DNA from: Halococcus salsus
GTDB lineage: Archaea; Halobacteriota; Halobacteria; Halobacteriales; Halococcaceae
DNA length: 43,210 nucleotides
Direction: 5' to 3'
NCBI RefSeq assembly: GCF_009900715.1
Contig: NZ_JAAAJC010000008.1
Location: 27,044-70,253 of the forward strand
The notes below the pieces were generated by a model, which saw only the letters and a list, made by a program, of their open reading frames with translations, ran no database searches and was not told the origin of the DNA. A program made the position numbers and the translations under genes. This document shows, piece by piece, positions 7,539 through 16,087 of the stretch; positions within the stretch are counted from its first letter, which is position 1, and the number at the start of each line of letters is the position of its first letter.

Positions 7539-7916
7539 AGATCCCAGAGCGTATAGCTGAGAGGCTCAACAACCTCCTCTGTCCACCCTGACTATACCCA
7601 ACGATCATCGCTCCGTAAATAGAAATAAAACTCAGACCAAATAATGTAGAGCCTCCAAATAATTGTACGGTGAAGAAAACGACTAATAGTGAGAGCATAA
7701 CTCCAGATGGGGTTGTTTCATCCTGCGTTGCAATCGTGGCTTGATAGAGTGCATTTCCGCATAGTGCCAGGTACGAGGTCCCACCAATGATACCTGAAAC
7801 CAGGGATCTTGGAGAGCATGAACGAGTTCATGGGCTAGTACCGCCTCTGTTACCTGTGACGATGGATCGGTAACCATATTGATCGAGTTCGTTCGAGACG
7901 CAGCCAGAGCAAGGCT
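7501..7916 (-). pseudogene. Remnant of a membrane-associated HExxH metallopeptidase-like gene
   Basis: One frame (from about 7916 down to 7683) reads SINMVTDPSSQVTEAVLAHE and then LVHALQD; the HELVH zinc motif is that of gluzincin metallopeptidases or haloarchaeal surface proteins of the Hvo_1808 type. After this motif the likely coding sequence shifts frame and continues as hydrophobic sequence (LVSGIIGGTSYLALCG, then LSLLVVFFTVQLFGG) to a stop at 7501. Neither half has a credible start or full length. I infer a frameshifted, truncated gene. Between 7917 and 8095 I find no gene I can name. Confidence 0.55.
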
Positions 7917-8095
7917 GAGACGAGAGCATGGGGATTCCGTCTTTCGACGGTTGGTTCAGCTTCGTGAGCGACTGGTTTGTCTTGGTGAGGTATTTCTCGA
8001 AGCTGGTCGTGCGCTTCGTTATCGCATTCGTTCGCATTGAGTACCACTAATATAACCCGAAAGGTGGATATGACTTCAACGACTATTGCTACTCT

Positions 8096-8929
8096 ATGAC
8101 AATCAACTCGAACCAAGTAGAGGCGTCGGTTGGTGAAACCCTTCGGACGGTCTTTGCCGAGGAGAGTGGCCCGGTGACTGCAGTGGGTTTCGACGAGGAT
8201 TCGACGCGCGAACTCGTCGAGATGCTCGCCGAGAGCGAGGAGCCGCCGAAAGTGCGCCTGCTCGTCCGGGAAGAGGTGCTGAAATGGCTGCGCGATGACT
8301 TCATGCTGGCGAGTGCGGCAGCGGAGTTGCTCGAAGCGGACACTCTAGAAATACGAGCAGCCACTGACCGGTTAGACGGCGCGGTGGTGGCGCCTGAGGA
8401 GACGGTCGTTTCGCTGCTCACGCCGGACGCCGAGCACAGCGCCGCGCTCGTTACCGACGACGAGGAGTTCGTCGAGGCGGCACGCGAGCGCTGGAACAGC
8501 CGCTGGAAAGAGGGCGAAGCGTTCGATTTGCGGACGCCGGCGTACTCGCGAGTGCTGGAATCGCTCGGTGAAGAGTTCGGCTCGGAGATGGAGTCGGACT
8601 TTCAGACAATTTTGGAATCGGTCGAGAGCACGAATGAAAACGGTAAATTGGACGAGGTGGGGCTGAGTCTCTTGGTGGCAGCGAAACATGAGCAGATGCT
8701 ATACGATATTTCGAGGTGGGGTGAGGATGTCGGTGTCGCGAGCAGGACGACGTTCTCACGCACGAAGACTCAACTCGAAGAGAAGGGATTGATCGACACG
8801 GAGAAAGTGCCGATCGACGTTGGGCGGCCACGATTGCGCTTAGTGGTGGGCGACAAGCGTCTCCGGGAAGCAGATCCTGACGAACTCGCGAGCGTCGCTC
8901 GCGAGATGCTTTCGGCGGCTCCGGTCTAA
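8096..8929 (+). CDS. TbsP-like transcriptional regulator (DUF5821), copy 2
   Basis: The 277-aa protein has the same architecture as 3344-4171 but GC-rich, chromosome-like codons. An N-terminal domain carries VGFDEDSTRELVEMLAE, a central part WLRDDFMLASAAAELL, and a C-terminal winged-helix-like region VAAKHEQMLYDISRWGED...TFSRTKTQLEEKGLI is followed by EKVPIDVGRPRLRL. The family is known in Haloferax as TbsP, a DNA-binding partner of TrmB in central carbon control. This copy is probably the resident gene and copy 1 the divergent one. Its stop is immediately adjacent to that of the convergent gene at 8930. Confidence 0.84.
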   Translation: MTINSNQVEASVGETLRTVFAEESGPVTAVGFDEDSTRELVEMLAESEEPPKVRLLVREEVLKWLRDDFMLASAAAELLEADTLEIRAATDRLDGAVVAPEETVVSLLTPDAEHSAALVTDDEEFVEAARERWNSRWKEGEAFDLRTPAYSRVLESLGEEFGSEMESDFQTILESVESTNENGKLDEVGLSLLVAAKHEQMLYDISRWGEDVGVASRTTFSRTKTQLEEKGLIDTEKVPIDVGRPRLRLVVGDKRLREADPDELASVAREMLSAAPV

Positions 8930-9298
8930 TTACAGCTGTTTCCGATATGCCTTAGTCATTCGATAGAGGGTCCAGATTGTGACACCTCCGTAGCCAACCA
9001 ACACGAGTAGTGTCCCAAGGAGGATGGTCCGTTCCGAAGGTTGAAACACTATCCATGCGATCCCAATAAGGATCGTGACCCCAAACAGAAGGAGCATCGT
9101 TCGAAAGCCGATCCAAAGGATGTTCCAGCGCTTTTCCCACTCTAGCTCGGAGCTGGTCTGCTGAGTTTGCTTGTTTCGTCGAGGATGATCTAGCAATCTG
9201 AGTCTGATTAACGTGCGATGTAACCAGAGGCCGAACCGCTTTCTTAAGCTCCTTGTCTTTTCCTCATCATCTGGCATTGGAACGTCGTACTTACCCAC
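8930..9298 (-). CDS. Two-helix membrane protein, unknown family (122 aa)
   Basis: The N-terminal 60 residues are soluble and basic (KTRSLRKRFGLWLHRTLIRL), followed by two transmembrane segments (about residues 64-86 and 91-112) and a short basic end (YRMTKAYRKQL). It ends tail-to-tail with the regulator at 8929 with no spacing, so transcription from either side must terminate inside the other gene. No recognisable domain; a cytoplasmic-membrane location is all I infer. Confidence 0.6.
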   Translation of the reverse strand: MGKYDVPMPDDEEKTRSLRKRFGLWLHRTLIRLRLLDHPRRNKQTQQTSSELEWEKRWNILWIGFRTMLLLFGVTILIGIAWIVFQPSERTILLGTLLVLVGYGGVTIWTLYRMTKAYRKQL

Positions 9299-9357
9299 TT
9301 GTTAAAGGACATTTGGACAGCACTCATCTCGTGTGTTATCTTTATTTCGTGTCCATC

Positions 9358-10455
9358 CTATCGGGACGAGACATTCACCCACAGATGCGTCTCTCGGTAG
9401 GCATTTTCGACGGTCGGATTACCGGGCGGCGAGCCGCGATAGAGCAGGTAGGTGAGCCGAAGGCGCTCGCCGGTCAGCGTGGGCGTCACGTCGTGGGTCC
9501 AGTTAGCCGACTCGTTCGCGGGAATCGTCCGATTGAACCGGTCGAGCGTCCGACTCTCGCGGACGGTTGTCGAATTGTTCTGTATCGAGACGCGCTGAAG
9601 TTCGGCAATAACCGAATAGTCGACCTGCTCGTGTTCGTTGTTGCCGATTCCAACGACAACCGGTTTGCTCTGGCCGACCGTGAAGTTCTGCGGGTAGTCG
9701 TCGGCAACGAGCGCACCGGATTCGTTTTCGGTGAGTAGGTAGAGTTCGCTAAAGCTCTCGCCGGATTTGGGCACCAACACGGCGTAGCCGACGCTGCTGA
9801 CCGCGAGCAGCAAGCTCACGACCAACACAACGTTCAGGACGGCATCGAGGCGCGTCTCCGGCGCGAACAGCTCCGCCCGCGCGGTCCCTGCCCATGCACG
9901 GTACGGGACGCGAAAGCGTTCCTCGGCTGGAAGCTCCTGACGGCGCAGCGCGGCAATCGCGCTGGCGAGCAGCGTGAAACCACCGATCGAGAGTACGATA
10001 GGAACGAGCCGGATACCGAAGGGTGTGAAATTCAGGACCAGCCCGATCAGTGGTGTGATGGCGATGCTGAGTCCAAAGGATAGGGCCACTCGCTCGATGC
10101 CGTCGATGCTGCCCTCGCGGCGGGGATCAGCACGCTCAGTTAGCCCGGCGTCGGTCGCTGCCTCCTGTTCGGCCTCATTCGGATTCGCTATCGAGCGCTC
10201 GCCCGCCTCGCTGTCCGTCGTCGATGCTTCCTGAACGCTGGGGCCGCGTTCGGGAAACAGCGCCGCAATGAACGCGTAGCCGGGTGCAAACAGCGCGAAG
10301 ACGAGCCCGAGGACGACCCGCAGCGGCGTCTCGCTGACGATCGGTGCGAGCGTGGCGACTCCCGTCGCGAGCACGAGCAGGATGATCGCCGCGAGATCGG
10401 CGGGAAACCGACGAAGAAATCGCGGTAGCAGCAACCGAAGCGTCCCGTCAGACAT
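9358..10455 (-). CDS. DUF1616 membrane protein
   Basis: ATG 10455 (MSDGTLRLLLPRFLRRF) is chosen because a CCTTTAGG TATA-like box lies 27 nt upstream, suiting a leaderless start; in-frame ATGs upstream fall too close to that box. The 365-aa product has two N-terminal TM helices containing the DUF1616 hallmark RVVLGLVFALFAPGYAF, a cytoplasmic acidic loop (SEAGERS...), two further TM helices, another TM near residue 220 and an extracellular beta-rich C-terminal domain with several N-glycosylation sequons. DUF1616 proteins are common in archaeal surface-glycan and envelope loci; their reaction is unknown. It is divergent from the DUF58 gene and probably part of the same module. Confidence 0.82.
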   Translation of the reverse strand: MSDGTLRLLLPRFLRRFPADLAAIILLVLATGVATLAPIVSETPLRVVLGLVFALFAPGYAFIAALFPERGPSVQEASTTDSEAGERSIANPNEAEQEAATDAGLTERADPRREGSIDGIERVALSFGLSIAITPLIGLVLNFTPFGIRLVPIVLSIGGFTLLASAIAALRRQELPAEERFRVPYRAWAGTARAELFAPETRLDAVLNVVLVVSLLLAVSSVGYAVLVPKSGESFSELYLLTENESGALVADDYPQNFTVGQSKPVVVGIGNNEHEQVDYSVIAELQRVSIQNNSTTVRESRTLDRFNRTIPANESANWTHDVTPTLTGERLRLTYLLYRGSPPGNPTVENAYRETHLWVNVSSR

Positions 10456-10478
10456 ACTCTCCGATTTCATCAACGGCA

Positions 10479-10486
10479 CCTAAAGG
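10479..10486 (-). promoter_or_regulatory. TATA-like box for the DUF1616 gene
   Basis: The reverse strand reads CCTTTAGG, centred 27 nt upstream of ATG 10455. That is the usual archaeal distance from TATA to the transcription start and decides the start codon in favour of a leaderless mRNA. Confidence 0.5.
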
Positions 10487-10672
10487 ACTTGCTTTCGTCG
10501 CTTGCTTGCCCGACCGTCTGCCAGCGAGTACTGTGACGGCGGTTGTTGCAAGCAAGCCCCAGCAGTCACTGTCGGAGGAAGGCACACATCTGGGACCAGC
10601 GTACCTGATGCGTCGGAACGATTCCCGAGAGCGATGGGTAGGTTGAACTACATGGGCGTTCGTCGTCGTAGC

Positions 10673-12118
10673 ATGCAGGTCACGCGCCGCTACTGGGCGG
10701 TCGCCGGGACGGGCCTTCTGCTCGCCGTCCTCGCGATCGCGTTCGCTCGCCCGCTGCTGTTGGTCGGTGCGACGAGCCTCGGTGCGTGGCTGCTCGGGCG
10801 TCAGTACCTGTTCGCCCGGGCGTTATCGGAAACGACCAACACGATGACTATCGAGCAGCTCCCGGCCCAAAACCGGGTTGTCGCAGGCAACGAGACACCG
10901 GTCACGCTCGCGGCATCGTTCGCCCGTCCCGCCCCGCTGGCGATCGAGATCGAGATCGGCCTGCCGGTCAGCGCGACCGGCACGGACGCTGAGGAGCGCA
11001 CGCTCGATCTCGTGCCCGGCGACGAACAAGCCGATACTGCTGTGATAGCCCACTGGGCGGTCGCCGGTGCCTACGAGCTTCTGCAACCGACACTCACGCT
11101 TGGCGACGCCGACGGGCTGTTCGTCGAACAGTTGTCACGCGGACCGACGCCGTCGGTCGTTGTCGAACCGCAGGGGCCGCGGAACGTCCACGTCGGCGAG
11201 GGTGGCGAACAGCTCATGGCGGCGTACGGACGACGCCAGAGCGGTCACCGGGACGCTGGGCTTGATCCCGGCGAGCTCCGCGAGTACGTCCCCGGCGACA
11301 CGGCCGACCGCATCGACTGGAACGCGACCGCACGGTTGAACAAGCCGTATGTCCGCGAGTACGAGATAGAGACCAATCGGACGACGGCGCTGCTCGTCGA
11401 CCATCGTGCGTCCATGAGCGACGGACCGCCCGGTGAGACGAAGCTCGACTACGCCAGGGAGGTCGCGTTGACGTTCGTCGACAGCGTCGACGAGTTCGAC
11501 GACCCGCTCGGTTACTACGCCGTCGATGACGGCGGCATCACCGATCGGCGCCCCCCGACGGCCGGGCGCTACAGCGATGTCAAACGCCGGCTGCGGGCCC
11601 TCGACCCGACCACTAGGGACCCAACCACCGGGGACACGACCGCCGACGAACGCGACGACCCCGCCACGCTGCGCCACATCGCTCGCGGACTCACCGGTCA
11701 GAATGCCTTCGAGCGGACGCTCGGCGCCTATCTCGAATCGACGGCGACGTATGTCGAGCGCATCGCGGGCGATCCGCTGTTCGAAACCGCACGCACCAGT
11801 CTCGCCGGGCTGTCCGGGACGGTCTGGACGGTGATCTTCACCGACGACACCCATTGCGCTGAACTCCGCGAGACGGTCAGGCTCGCCCGGCGCGGCAACG
11901 GTCGCGTGCTCGTCTTCCTCACGCCGACGGCGCTGTTCGAGCCGGGCGGGCTCGCTGACCTTGAGGAGGCCTACGAGCGTTACCGGCAATTTGAGTCGTT
12001 CCGACGCGATCTCGCCCGGCTCAGACGTGTCTCCGCGTTCGAGGTCGGTCCGCGCGATCGGCTCGATGCTGTGCTTACAAGCGGGAGCCAGCGCAGCCGC
12101 TCAGCAAACGCCCAGTAG
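10673..12118 (+). CDS. DUF58 / von Willebrand factor A-type protein
   Basis: ATG 10673 (MQVTRRYWAVAGTGLLL) places the start directly before two TM helices, as usual in this family; upstream in-frame ATGs at 10637 and 10652 would add a basic, non-conserved tail. The 481-aa protein has a beta-rich stretch, the DUF58 signature DPGELREYVPGDTADRIDWN near residue 200, and a vWA-like domain beginning LLVDHRASMSDG, where DxxxSMxxG resembles a metal-ion-dependent adhesion site. DUF58 proteins accompany MoxR ATPases in bacteria and archaea and are thought to help assemble or mature envelope proteins. Here the MoxR gene lies three genes downstream. Confidence 0.86.
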   Translation: MQVTRRYWAVAGTGLLLAVLAIAFARPLLLVGATSLGAWLLGRQYLFARALSETTNTMTIEQLPAQNRVVAGNETPVTLAASFARPAPLAIEIEIGLPVSATGTDAEERTLDLVPGDEQADTAVIAHWAVAGAYELLQPTLTLGDADGLFVEQLSRGPTPSVVVEPQGPRNVHVGEGGEQLMAAYGRRQSGHRDAGLDPGELREYVPGDTADRIDWNATARLNKPYVREYEIETNRTTALLVDHRASMSDGPPGETKLDYAREVALTFVDSVDEFDDPLGYYAVDDGGITDRRPPTAGRYSDVKRRLRALDPTTRDPTTGDTTADERDDPATLRHIARGLTGQNAFERTLGAYLESTATYVERIAGDPLFETARTSLAGLSGTVWTVIFTDDTHCAELRETVRLARRGNGRVLVFLTPTALFEPGGLADLEEAYERYRQFESFRRDLARLRRVSAFEVGPRDRLDAVLTSGSQRSRSANAQ

Positions 12119-12176
12119 GACTACCGAGGGTGGCGGATAGACCGGCTACTGCAGCAACGCGAGAGATACCTACGCG

Positions 12177-12182
12177 TTTTAG
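12177..12182 (+). promoter_or_regulatory. Internal TATA-like box before the membrane/DUF4350/MoxR genes
   Basis: TTTTAG is centred about 26 nt upstream of ATG 12206. It suggests that the small membrane protein, DUF4350 and MoxR genes can be transcribed separately from DUF58 as a leaderless mRNA. Confidence 0.45.
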
Positions 12183-12205
12183 TGATAGGCACACATCGAG
12201 AGCGT

Positions 12206-12481
12206 ATGGCGACCCGTCGGCGGCAACGGTTTATCTACGCGCAGACGGCCTGGATGCTCGCGGCCGTCGTCGGGTTGGCGCTGCTCGGGGCGCTCTCGCT
12301 GGAGCTGTTTTTCGTCATCTCGCTCATCGGCTTCCTGGTCGTCGTCGAACTCACCGCCCCGTTTTCGGTGACGCCGGAGTGGCGCTCGCGGCTGCGATGG
12401 ATCATCCTCGTCGGACTGGCCGGCTTCGCCTACGTCGTCGTTCGTCGGGTACTTGCGATCCTGCCGGAGGGGGTACTCTGA
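12206..12481 (+). CDS. Small membrane protein of the DUF58-MoxR module (91 aa)
   Basis: ATG 12206 gives MATRRRQRFIYAQTAW... with three hydrophobic segments (about residues 13-30, 31-50 and 66-84), the first two nearly continuous, and a basic N-terminus that predicts a cytoplasmic start. It sits between the DUF58 and DUF4350 genes, and its stop TGA (12479-12481) overlaps the next start in TGATG. Position, not sequence, ties it to the module. The family is not one I can name with certainty. Confidence 0.68.
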   Translation: MATRRRQRFIYAQTAWMLAAVVGLALLGALSLELFFVISLIGFLVVVELTAPFSVTPEWRSRLRWIILVGLAGFAYVVVRRVLAILPEGVL

Positions 12482-13542
12482 TGAATCTGCGGGACCGGTT
12501 CGATGTCGGCTATCCACAGCTCGTGCTTGTGGCGCTTACCGTCGTCACGGTCGTTGGCCTCGTGGTCGCTGCGAGTACCTCAACTGCGGCGTTTGGCTCG
12601 TACAACGACGCGTGGGACGGTGCGTCCGAGCTTCGCGAGCAAGCGCAAGCGGTCGATGCCGAGAGCGAGATCGTCCGAAACACGACGCAATATGCGAGCG
12701 CATCGCCGAACGGGACGGTCGCGGTCGTCCTCTCGCCCGAAAGCGGCTACGGGCCGCGCGAGACCGACCGGCTCCGTTCGTTCGTTCGCAATGGCGGCAC
12801 GCTGCTGGTGGCCGAGGACCTTGGCCAGCACGCAAACGCGCTCCTTGATACGGTTGGTGCACGGGCGCGCGTGACCGGCCAGTTGCTGCGCGACGAACAG
12901 TATAGCTATCAGTCGACGGCACTACCGATCGCGCGCAACATCTCGAACGCCTCGCTGATGGCTGGTGTCGACGAACTGACGCTCAATCACGGCTCGCCCG
13001 TCGACCCGAACGGCGCGACAGTGCTCGCAAGCAGCTCCGAGGTAGCGTATGTCGACGAGAATCGTAACGGTGAACTCGATGACGGCGAAGAGATCGGAGC
13101 GAAACCGGTCGCGACGGCCGAGTCGGTTGGCGACGGCCGCGTGCTCGTCGTCGGCGATCCGAGCCTGTTCATCAACGCAATGCTTGATCGATCGGGCAAC
13201 CGGGCATTCGTCCGCTCGGTGTTCGGCGCCCACGAACGGGTCCTGCTGGATTACTCGCACGCGGGCGGACTGCCGCCGCTGTCGGTCGCGCTGTTGATCG
13301 TCAGGGACGCGCCGCTCCTCCAGATCGTCGTCGGGGCGCTCGGCATCGGGGCCATCGGTCTCTTTGCACGCCGTCCCGGCGTCGTCGGGCGGCTTGTCGG
13401 CCGCGTCGGCTCTGCCGAGGAGCCGTCGCTGGCGTCGCGCCCGGAGGGACTGGCAGCGTTCGTTCGCGAGCGCCATCCCGACTGGGACGACGAGCGGACC
13501 GAGCGCGTCATACAAGGGATTATGGCCCGTCGGGATGAGTAA
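12481..13542 (+). CDS. DUF4350 protein of the DUF58-MoxR module
   Basis: ATG 12481 overlaps the previous stop by one base, arguing for translational coupling, and excludes the longer frame that opens at 12130. The 353-aa product has an N-terminal TM (about residues 13-32) and an extracellular globular domain whose core motif LRSFVRNGGTLLVAEDLG is the DUF4350 hallmark, related to class-I glutamine-amidotransferase-like folds. Further motifs are a GDGRVLVVGDPSLFIN segment, a second TM near 275-295 and a short cytoplasmic tail. It ends 6 nt before the MoxR start. The role is presumed structural in envelope assembly. Confidence 0.82.
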   Translation: MNLRDRFDVGYPQLVLVALTVVTVVGLVVAASTSTAAFGSYNDAWDGASELREQAQAVDAESEIVRNTTQYASASPNGTVAVVLSPESGYGPRETDRLRSFVRNGGTLLVAEDLGQHANALLDTVGARARVTGQLLRDEQYSYQSTALPIARNISNASLMAGVDELTLNHGSPVDPNGATVLASSSEVAYVDENRNGELDDGEEIGAKPVATAESVGDGRVLVVGDPSLFINAMLDRSGNRAFVRSVFGAHERVLLDYSHAGGLPPLSVALLIVRDAPLLQIVVGALGIGAIGLFARRPGVVGRLVGRVGSAEEPSLASRPEGLAAFVRERHPDWDDERTERVIQGIMARRDE

Positions 13543-13548
13543 CGGACG

Positions 13549-14544
13549 ATGACCGCCCCCGAGCAGCTCTACGAGACGCTGAGTGCGGAGATCGACGCAG
13601 TACTCATCGGCAAAGAAGAGCTGGTCGAGGGGCTCACGATCGCGGCGCTGACGCGGGGGCACGTGTTGCTCGAAGGTGTTCCAGGCGTCGCGAAGACGAC
13701 GCTGGCACGACTGTTCGCCCGGGCGAGCGGACTGGAGCACAGCCGGGTGCAGATGACCCCTGACGTGCTGCCAGCCGACGTCACCGGGACACACGTCTAT
13801 CGGGAGCCGACCGGGGAGTTCGAACTCCAACGTGGACCGGTGTTTGCGAACCTCGTGATCGCCGACGAGATCAATCGCGCGACGGCGAAGACCCAGAGTG
13901 CGCTGTTGGAAGCGATGCAGGAGCGACAGGTCACGATCGGCAGCGAAACCCTCGCCCTTCCGGAGCCATTCATGCTTGTCGCAACTCAGAATCCCATCGA
14001 GATGGAGGGGACCTTCGAACTGCCCGAAGCCCAGCGCGATCGTTTCCAGCTTAAGCTCACGGCTGACCTCCCAGACCGCGAGGGAGGGCGGCGACTTCTT
14101 GATCGCTTCGACAATGACCCCGACCTTGGTCCCGGCGACATCGAACAGGTCGCCACCGCCGACGAGTTGCTCGACGCACGCGCTGCGGTCACCGAAGTGT
14201 ACGTCGACGATACGGTCAAAGAATACGTGCTCGATATTGTAGCTGCGACGCGGGAAAACCCCAATATTGAGTACGGCGCATCGCCGCGGGCGACGCTTGC
14301 TTTCCTTAACGCGGCGAAAGCCCGTGCAGCGATCTACGGTCGCGAGTATGTCATTCCAGACGATGTGAAAGCGCTACTCGAACCGGTGCTCGCCCACCGG
14401 CTGGTGTTGAGCACCGACGCATCGCTCGGCGATATCTCGACCACGGACGTGCTGGCGGAGATCGAAAACGACGTCGAACCGCCAGGTAGCGACGTCACAA
14501 CTCCAGCAGCGGCCCCCGACGGTGGCGAATTTTTCGACAGCTAA
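13549..14544 (+). CDS. MoxR-family AAA+ ATPase
   Basis: The 331-aa cytoplasmic protein has a full AAA+ core: Walker A GVPGVAKTTLA (residues 43-53), the MoxR-specific MTPDVLPADVTG near 69-80, Walker B LVIADEINRA (102-111), the QERQVTIG loop, sensor-1 region VATQNPIEMEGTFELPEAQ and a C-terminal lid with SPRATLAFLNAAKA. MoxR proteins act as chaperone-like motors with vWA/DUF58 partners; the DUF58 gene is in the same run. It converges on the gene at 14541 with a 4-bp overlap of stop codons (CTAA). Confidence 0.92.
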   Translation: MTAPEQLYETLSAEIDAVLIGKEELVEGLTIAALTRGHVLLEGVPGVAKTTLARLFARASGLEHSRVQMTPDVLPADVTGTHVYREPTGEFELQRGPVFANLVIADEINRATAKTQSALLEAMQERQVTIGSETLALPEPFMLVATQNPIEMEGTFELPEAQRDRFQLKLTADLPDREGGRRLLDRFDNDPDLGPGDIEQVATADELLDARAAVTEVYVDDTVKEYVLDIVAATRENPNIEYGASPRATLAFLNAAKARAAIYGREYVIPDDVKALLEPVLAHRLVLSTDASLGDISTTDVLAEIENDVEPPGSDVTTPAAAPDGGEFFDS

Positions 14545-15434
14545 TTTGGCTCCCACGAACACGTCACGAGGAAGTCGGCACGATCACCGTCGGCTGCTCT
14601 GGTCTCGACGGTGATTGCCCGCTCCAACCCGGTAGCGATCCCGACGCCGAGAAACGACGCTATTGGGTGGTCGATCCGATCGACTGCGCCATAGGCACTC
14701 CCGCTGATGGCGAACGTGACCTGCCTGTCCTCGTTGGTGCGCTCTGGGGTTGCACTCCCTGCCAATTCGAACTGCTCAACGAGTCCGTCGGCGAGCTGCG
14801 TGGCGAGCGTGCCTGGCTCGTCCGCGAGTGTACCTGACAGCGTCCGACGGAACTCGTCGAACAGGGGACCGCCACTCGGATGCAGGGCGACGCCGCGCTC
14901 GGCCTCGTTGTCAGTAAGAACGAACACCGCGTCGAGCGCCGCCGGTGCCGGACGTTCGTACTCGGACTGCTGGGGGACGAACAGCCGTATCGAGACGCCG
15001 TTCGGCGTGTCGGGTCCGGGGAGATACAGTCGCTCGTCTTGGAGTCCGAGTTCCGTCACGAGCGCCGCCTCGGTCGCCGCGAGCGAGCCGTAGATCCCCT
15101 CGCCGACCGACGCTGAGATGAACTGCTCCGGGGTGAGATAGCGGGTCAACGCGGCCGCGAACAGGCCGGTGCCACCGAGCGCGAAAAGCACGGTGCGGGC
15201 GTCGGGAAGGGCCACCCCGCCGAGTGTCGCAAGCAAGCCGACAGCGGCCAACGCGAGCGCCGTCCGACGGTACTGTGTTCGACGCGCTCGTGCGTACTCT
15301 TCGCGGAGGCGCTGGTTTTCCTCCTGAAGGATATCGACTTGTGCGGCAAGTTCGGAGGTCTCGGCAGTTGCTTCTTCTTTGGTCTCTGCCTCGTCCGACC
15401 CCGTGAATTGGTCGCGTGCTTCGCTCTCGCTCAT
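14541..15434 (-). CDS. Coiled-coil/two-TM protein of the MoxR module (297 aa)
   Basis: ATG 15434 lies in an ATGA overlap with the upstream gene's stop, so translation is probably coupled and the longer frame upstream is not used. Residues 1-55 are acidic and then coiled coil (QVDILQEENQRLREEYARAR). Two TM helices follow (about 59-77 and 82-99), then a conserved LTPEQFISASVGE joint and a soluble cytoplasmic domain of about 190 residues. Similar proteins accompany DUF58/MoxR genes in haloarchaea as far as I recall; no named domain is recognised. Confidence 0.7.
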   Translation of the reverse strand: MSESEARDQFTGSDEAETKEEATAETSELAAQVDILQEENQRLREEYARARRTQYRRTALALAAVGLLATLGGVALPDARTVLFALGGTGLFAAALTRYLTPEQFISASVGEGIYGSLAATEAALVTELGLQDERLYLPGPDTPNGVSIRLFVPQQSEYERPAPAALDAVFVLTDNEAERGVALHPSGGPLFDEFRRTLSGTLADEPGTLATQLADGLVEQFELAGSATPERTNEDRQVTFAISGSAYGAVDRIDHPIASFLGVGIATGLERAITVETRAADGDRADFLVTCSWEPN

Positions 15435-15916
15435 GCGCTCTCGACCAACCCCAGCGTCACTCGTTCGTATCGGTGAATGCCATAAGTGAGAAATGCGGTG
15501 GCGATGGCGAGCGCGCCCGCAGCGACCCAAACTGCTTGACTCGTTCGGAGGCCGAGCCAGCCGGTCGCTCCGATCGCGAGACCGGCCAGCAGCGACGCGA
15601 CGAGTAGCCGTCCCGTATCGTGGTGATCGACGGCAGTGCTGCAAAGCACCGCGAGCAGGCCGATCTCGGCAAGCACGACGAGGGCGAGCGCGCCGCTGGG
15701 CGGAACGAGCGCGACGAGGACGACCTGTCCGAGCGCAAAGGCTGCCGTCGTCGAGACGAAATAGAGAGCGCTGGCGACACCGGCGGCCACGAGAATACTG
15801 AGCGGGCCGACTGCCACTCCGACCGCGAGTGTCGCGACGAGCGTTCCGAGCAGTGCAAGCGCTCTGGCGATACGAGAAGACTGAGGAATGTTCGATTCGT
15901 GAAAGGTGACACTCAT
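15431..15916 (-). CDS. Multi-helix membrane protein of the MoxR module (161 aa)
   Basis: ATG 15916 (MSVTFHESNIP) is preferred to ATG 15976: the only good TATA-like sequence on this strand (around 15985-15995) would put the transcription start downstream of 15976. The protein contains four to five hydrophobic helices with little soluble sequence, and overlaps the next gene by ATGA. It resembles the small integral proteins (possibly DUF7519-type, not verified) seen in haloarchaeal DUF4129 clusters. Cytoplasmic-membrane location is inferred; function unknown. Confidence 0.68.
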   Translation of the reverse strand: MSVTFHESNIPQSSRIARALALLGTLVATLAVGVAVGPLSILVAAGVASALYFVSTTAAFALGQVVLVALVPPSGALALVVLAEIGLLAVLCSTAVDHHDTGRLLVASLLAGLAIGATGWLGLRTSQAVWVAAGALAIATAFLTYGIHRYERVTLGLVESA

Positions 15917-16054
15917 GGTAGAGAGTTGGGGATAACGCCGGACTAGAAACGGTCGTTCACGGATGAGAGTCGTCATAAGATGGTTTATATTTTGTCGTTC
16001 ATCTTGATTTCACCTCGCAAACCCGTCCTCAACAAGTGACGGTCGTCCTATACT

Positions 16055-16076
16055 ATCGGACGCACAAGCGAGTAGG
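16055..16076 (-). repeat. 22-bp sequence identical to part of the IS left-end hairpin
   Basis: The reverse complement of these 22 bases is identical to 23341-23362, inside the structured left end of the TnpB insertion sequence. Here the second hairpin arm is absent and flanking bases differ. It lies in the 171-bp gap between the multi-TM gene and the DUF4129 gene. It is either a relic of an earlier IS copy or an independent functional sequence. Confidence 0.65.
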
Positions 16077-16087
16077 TCGGGGGGATA

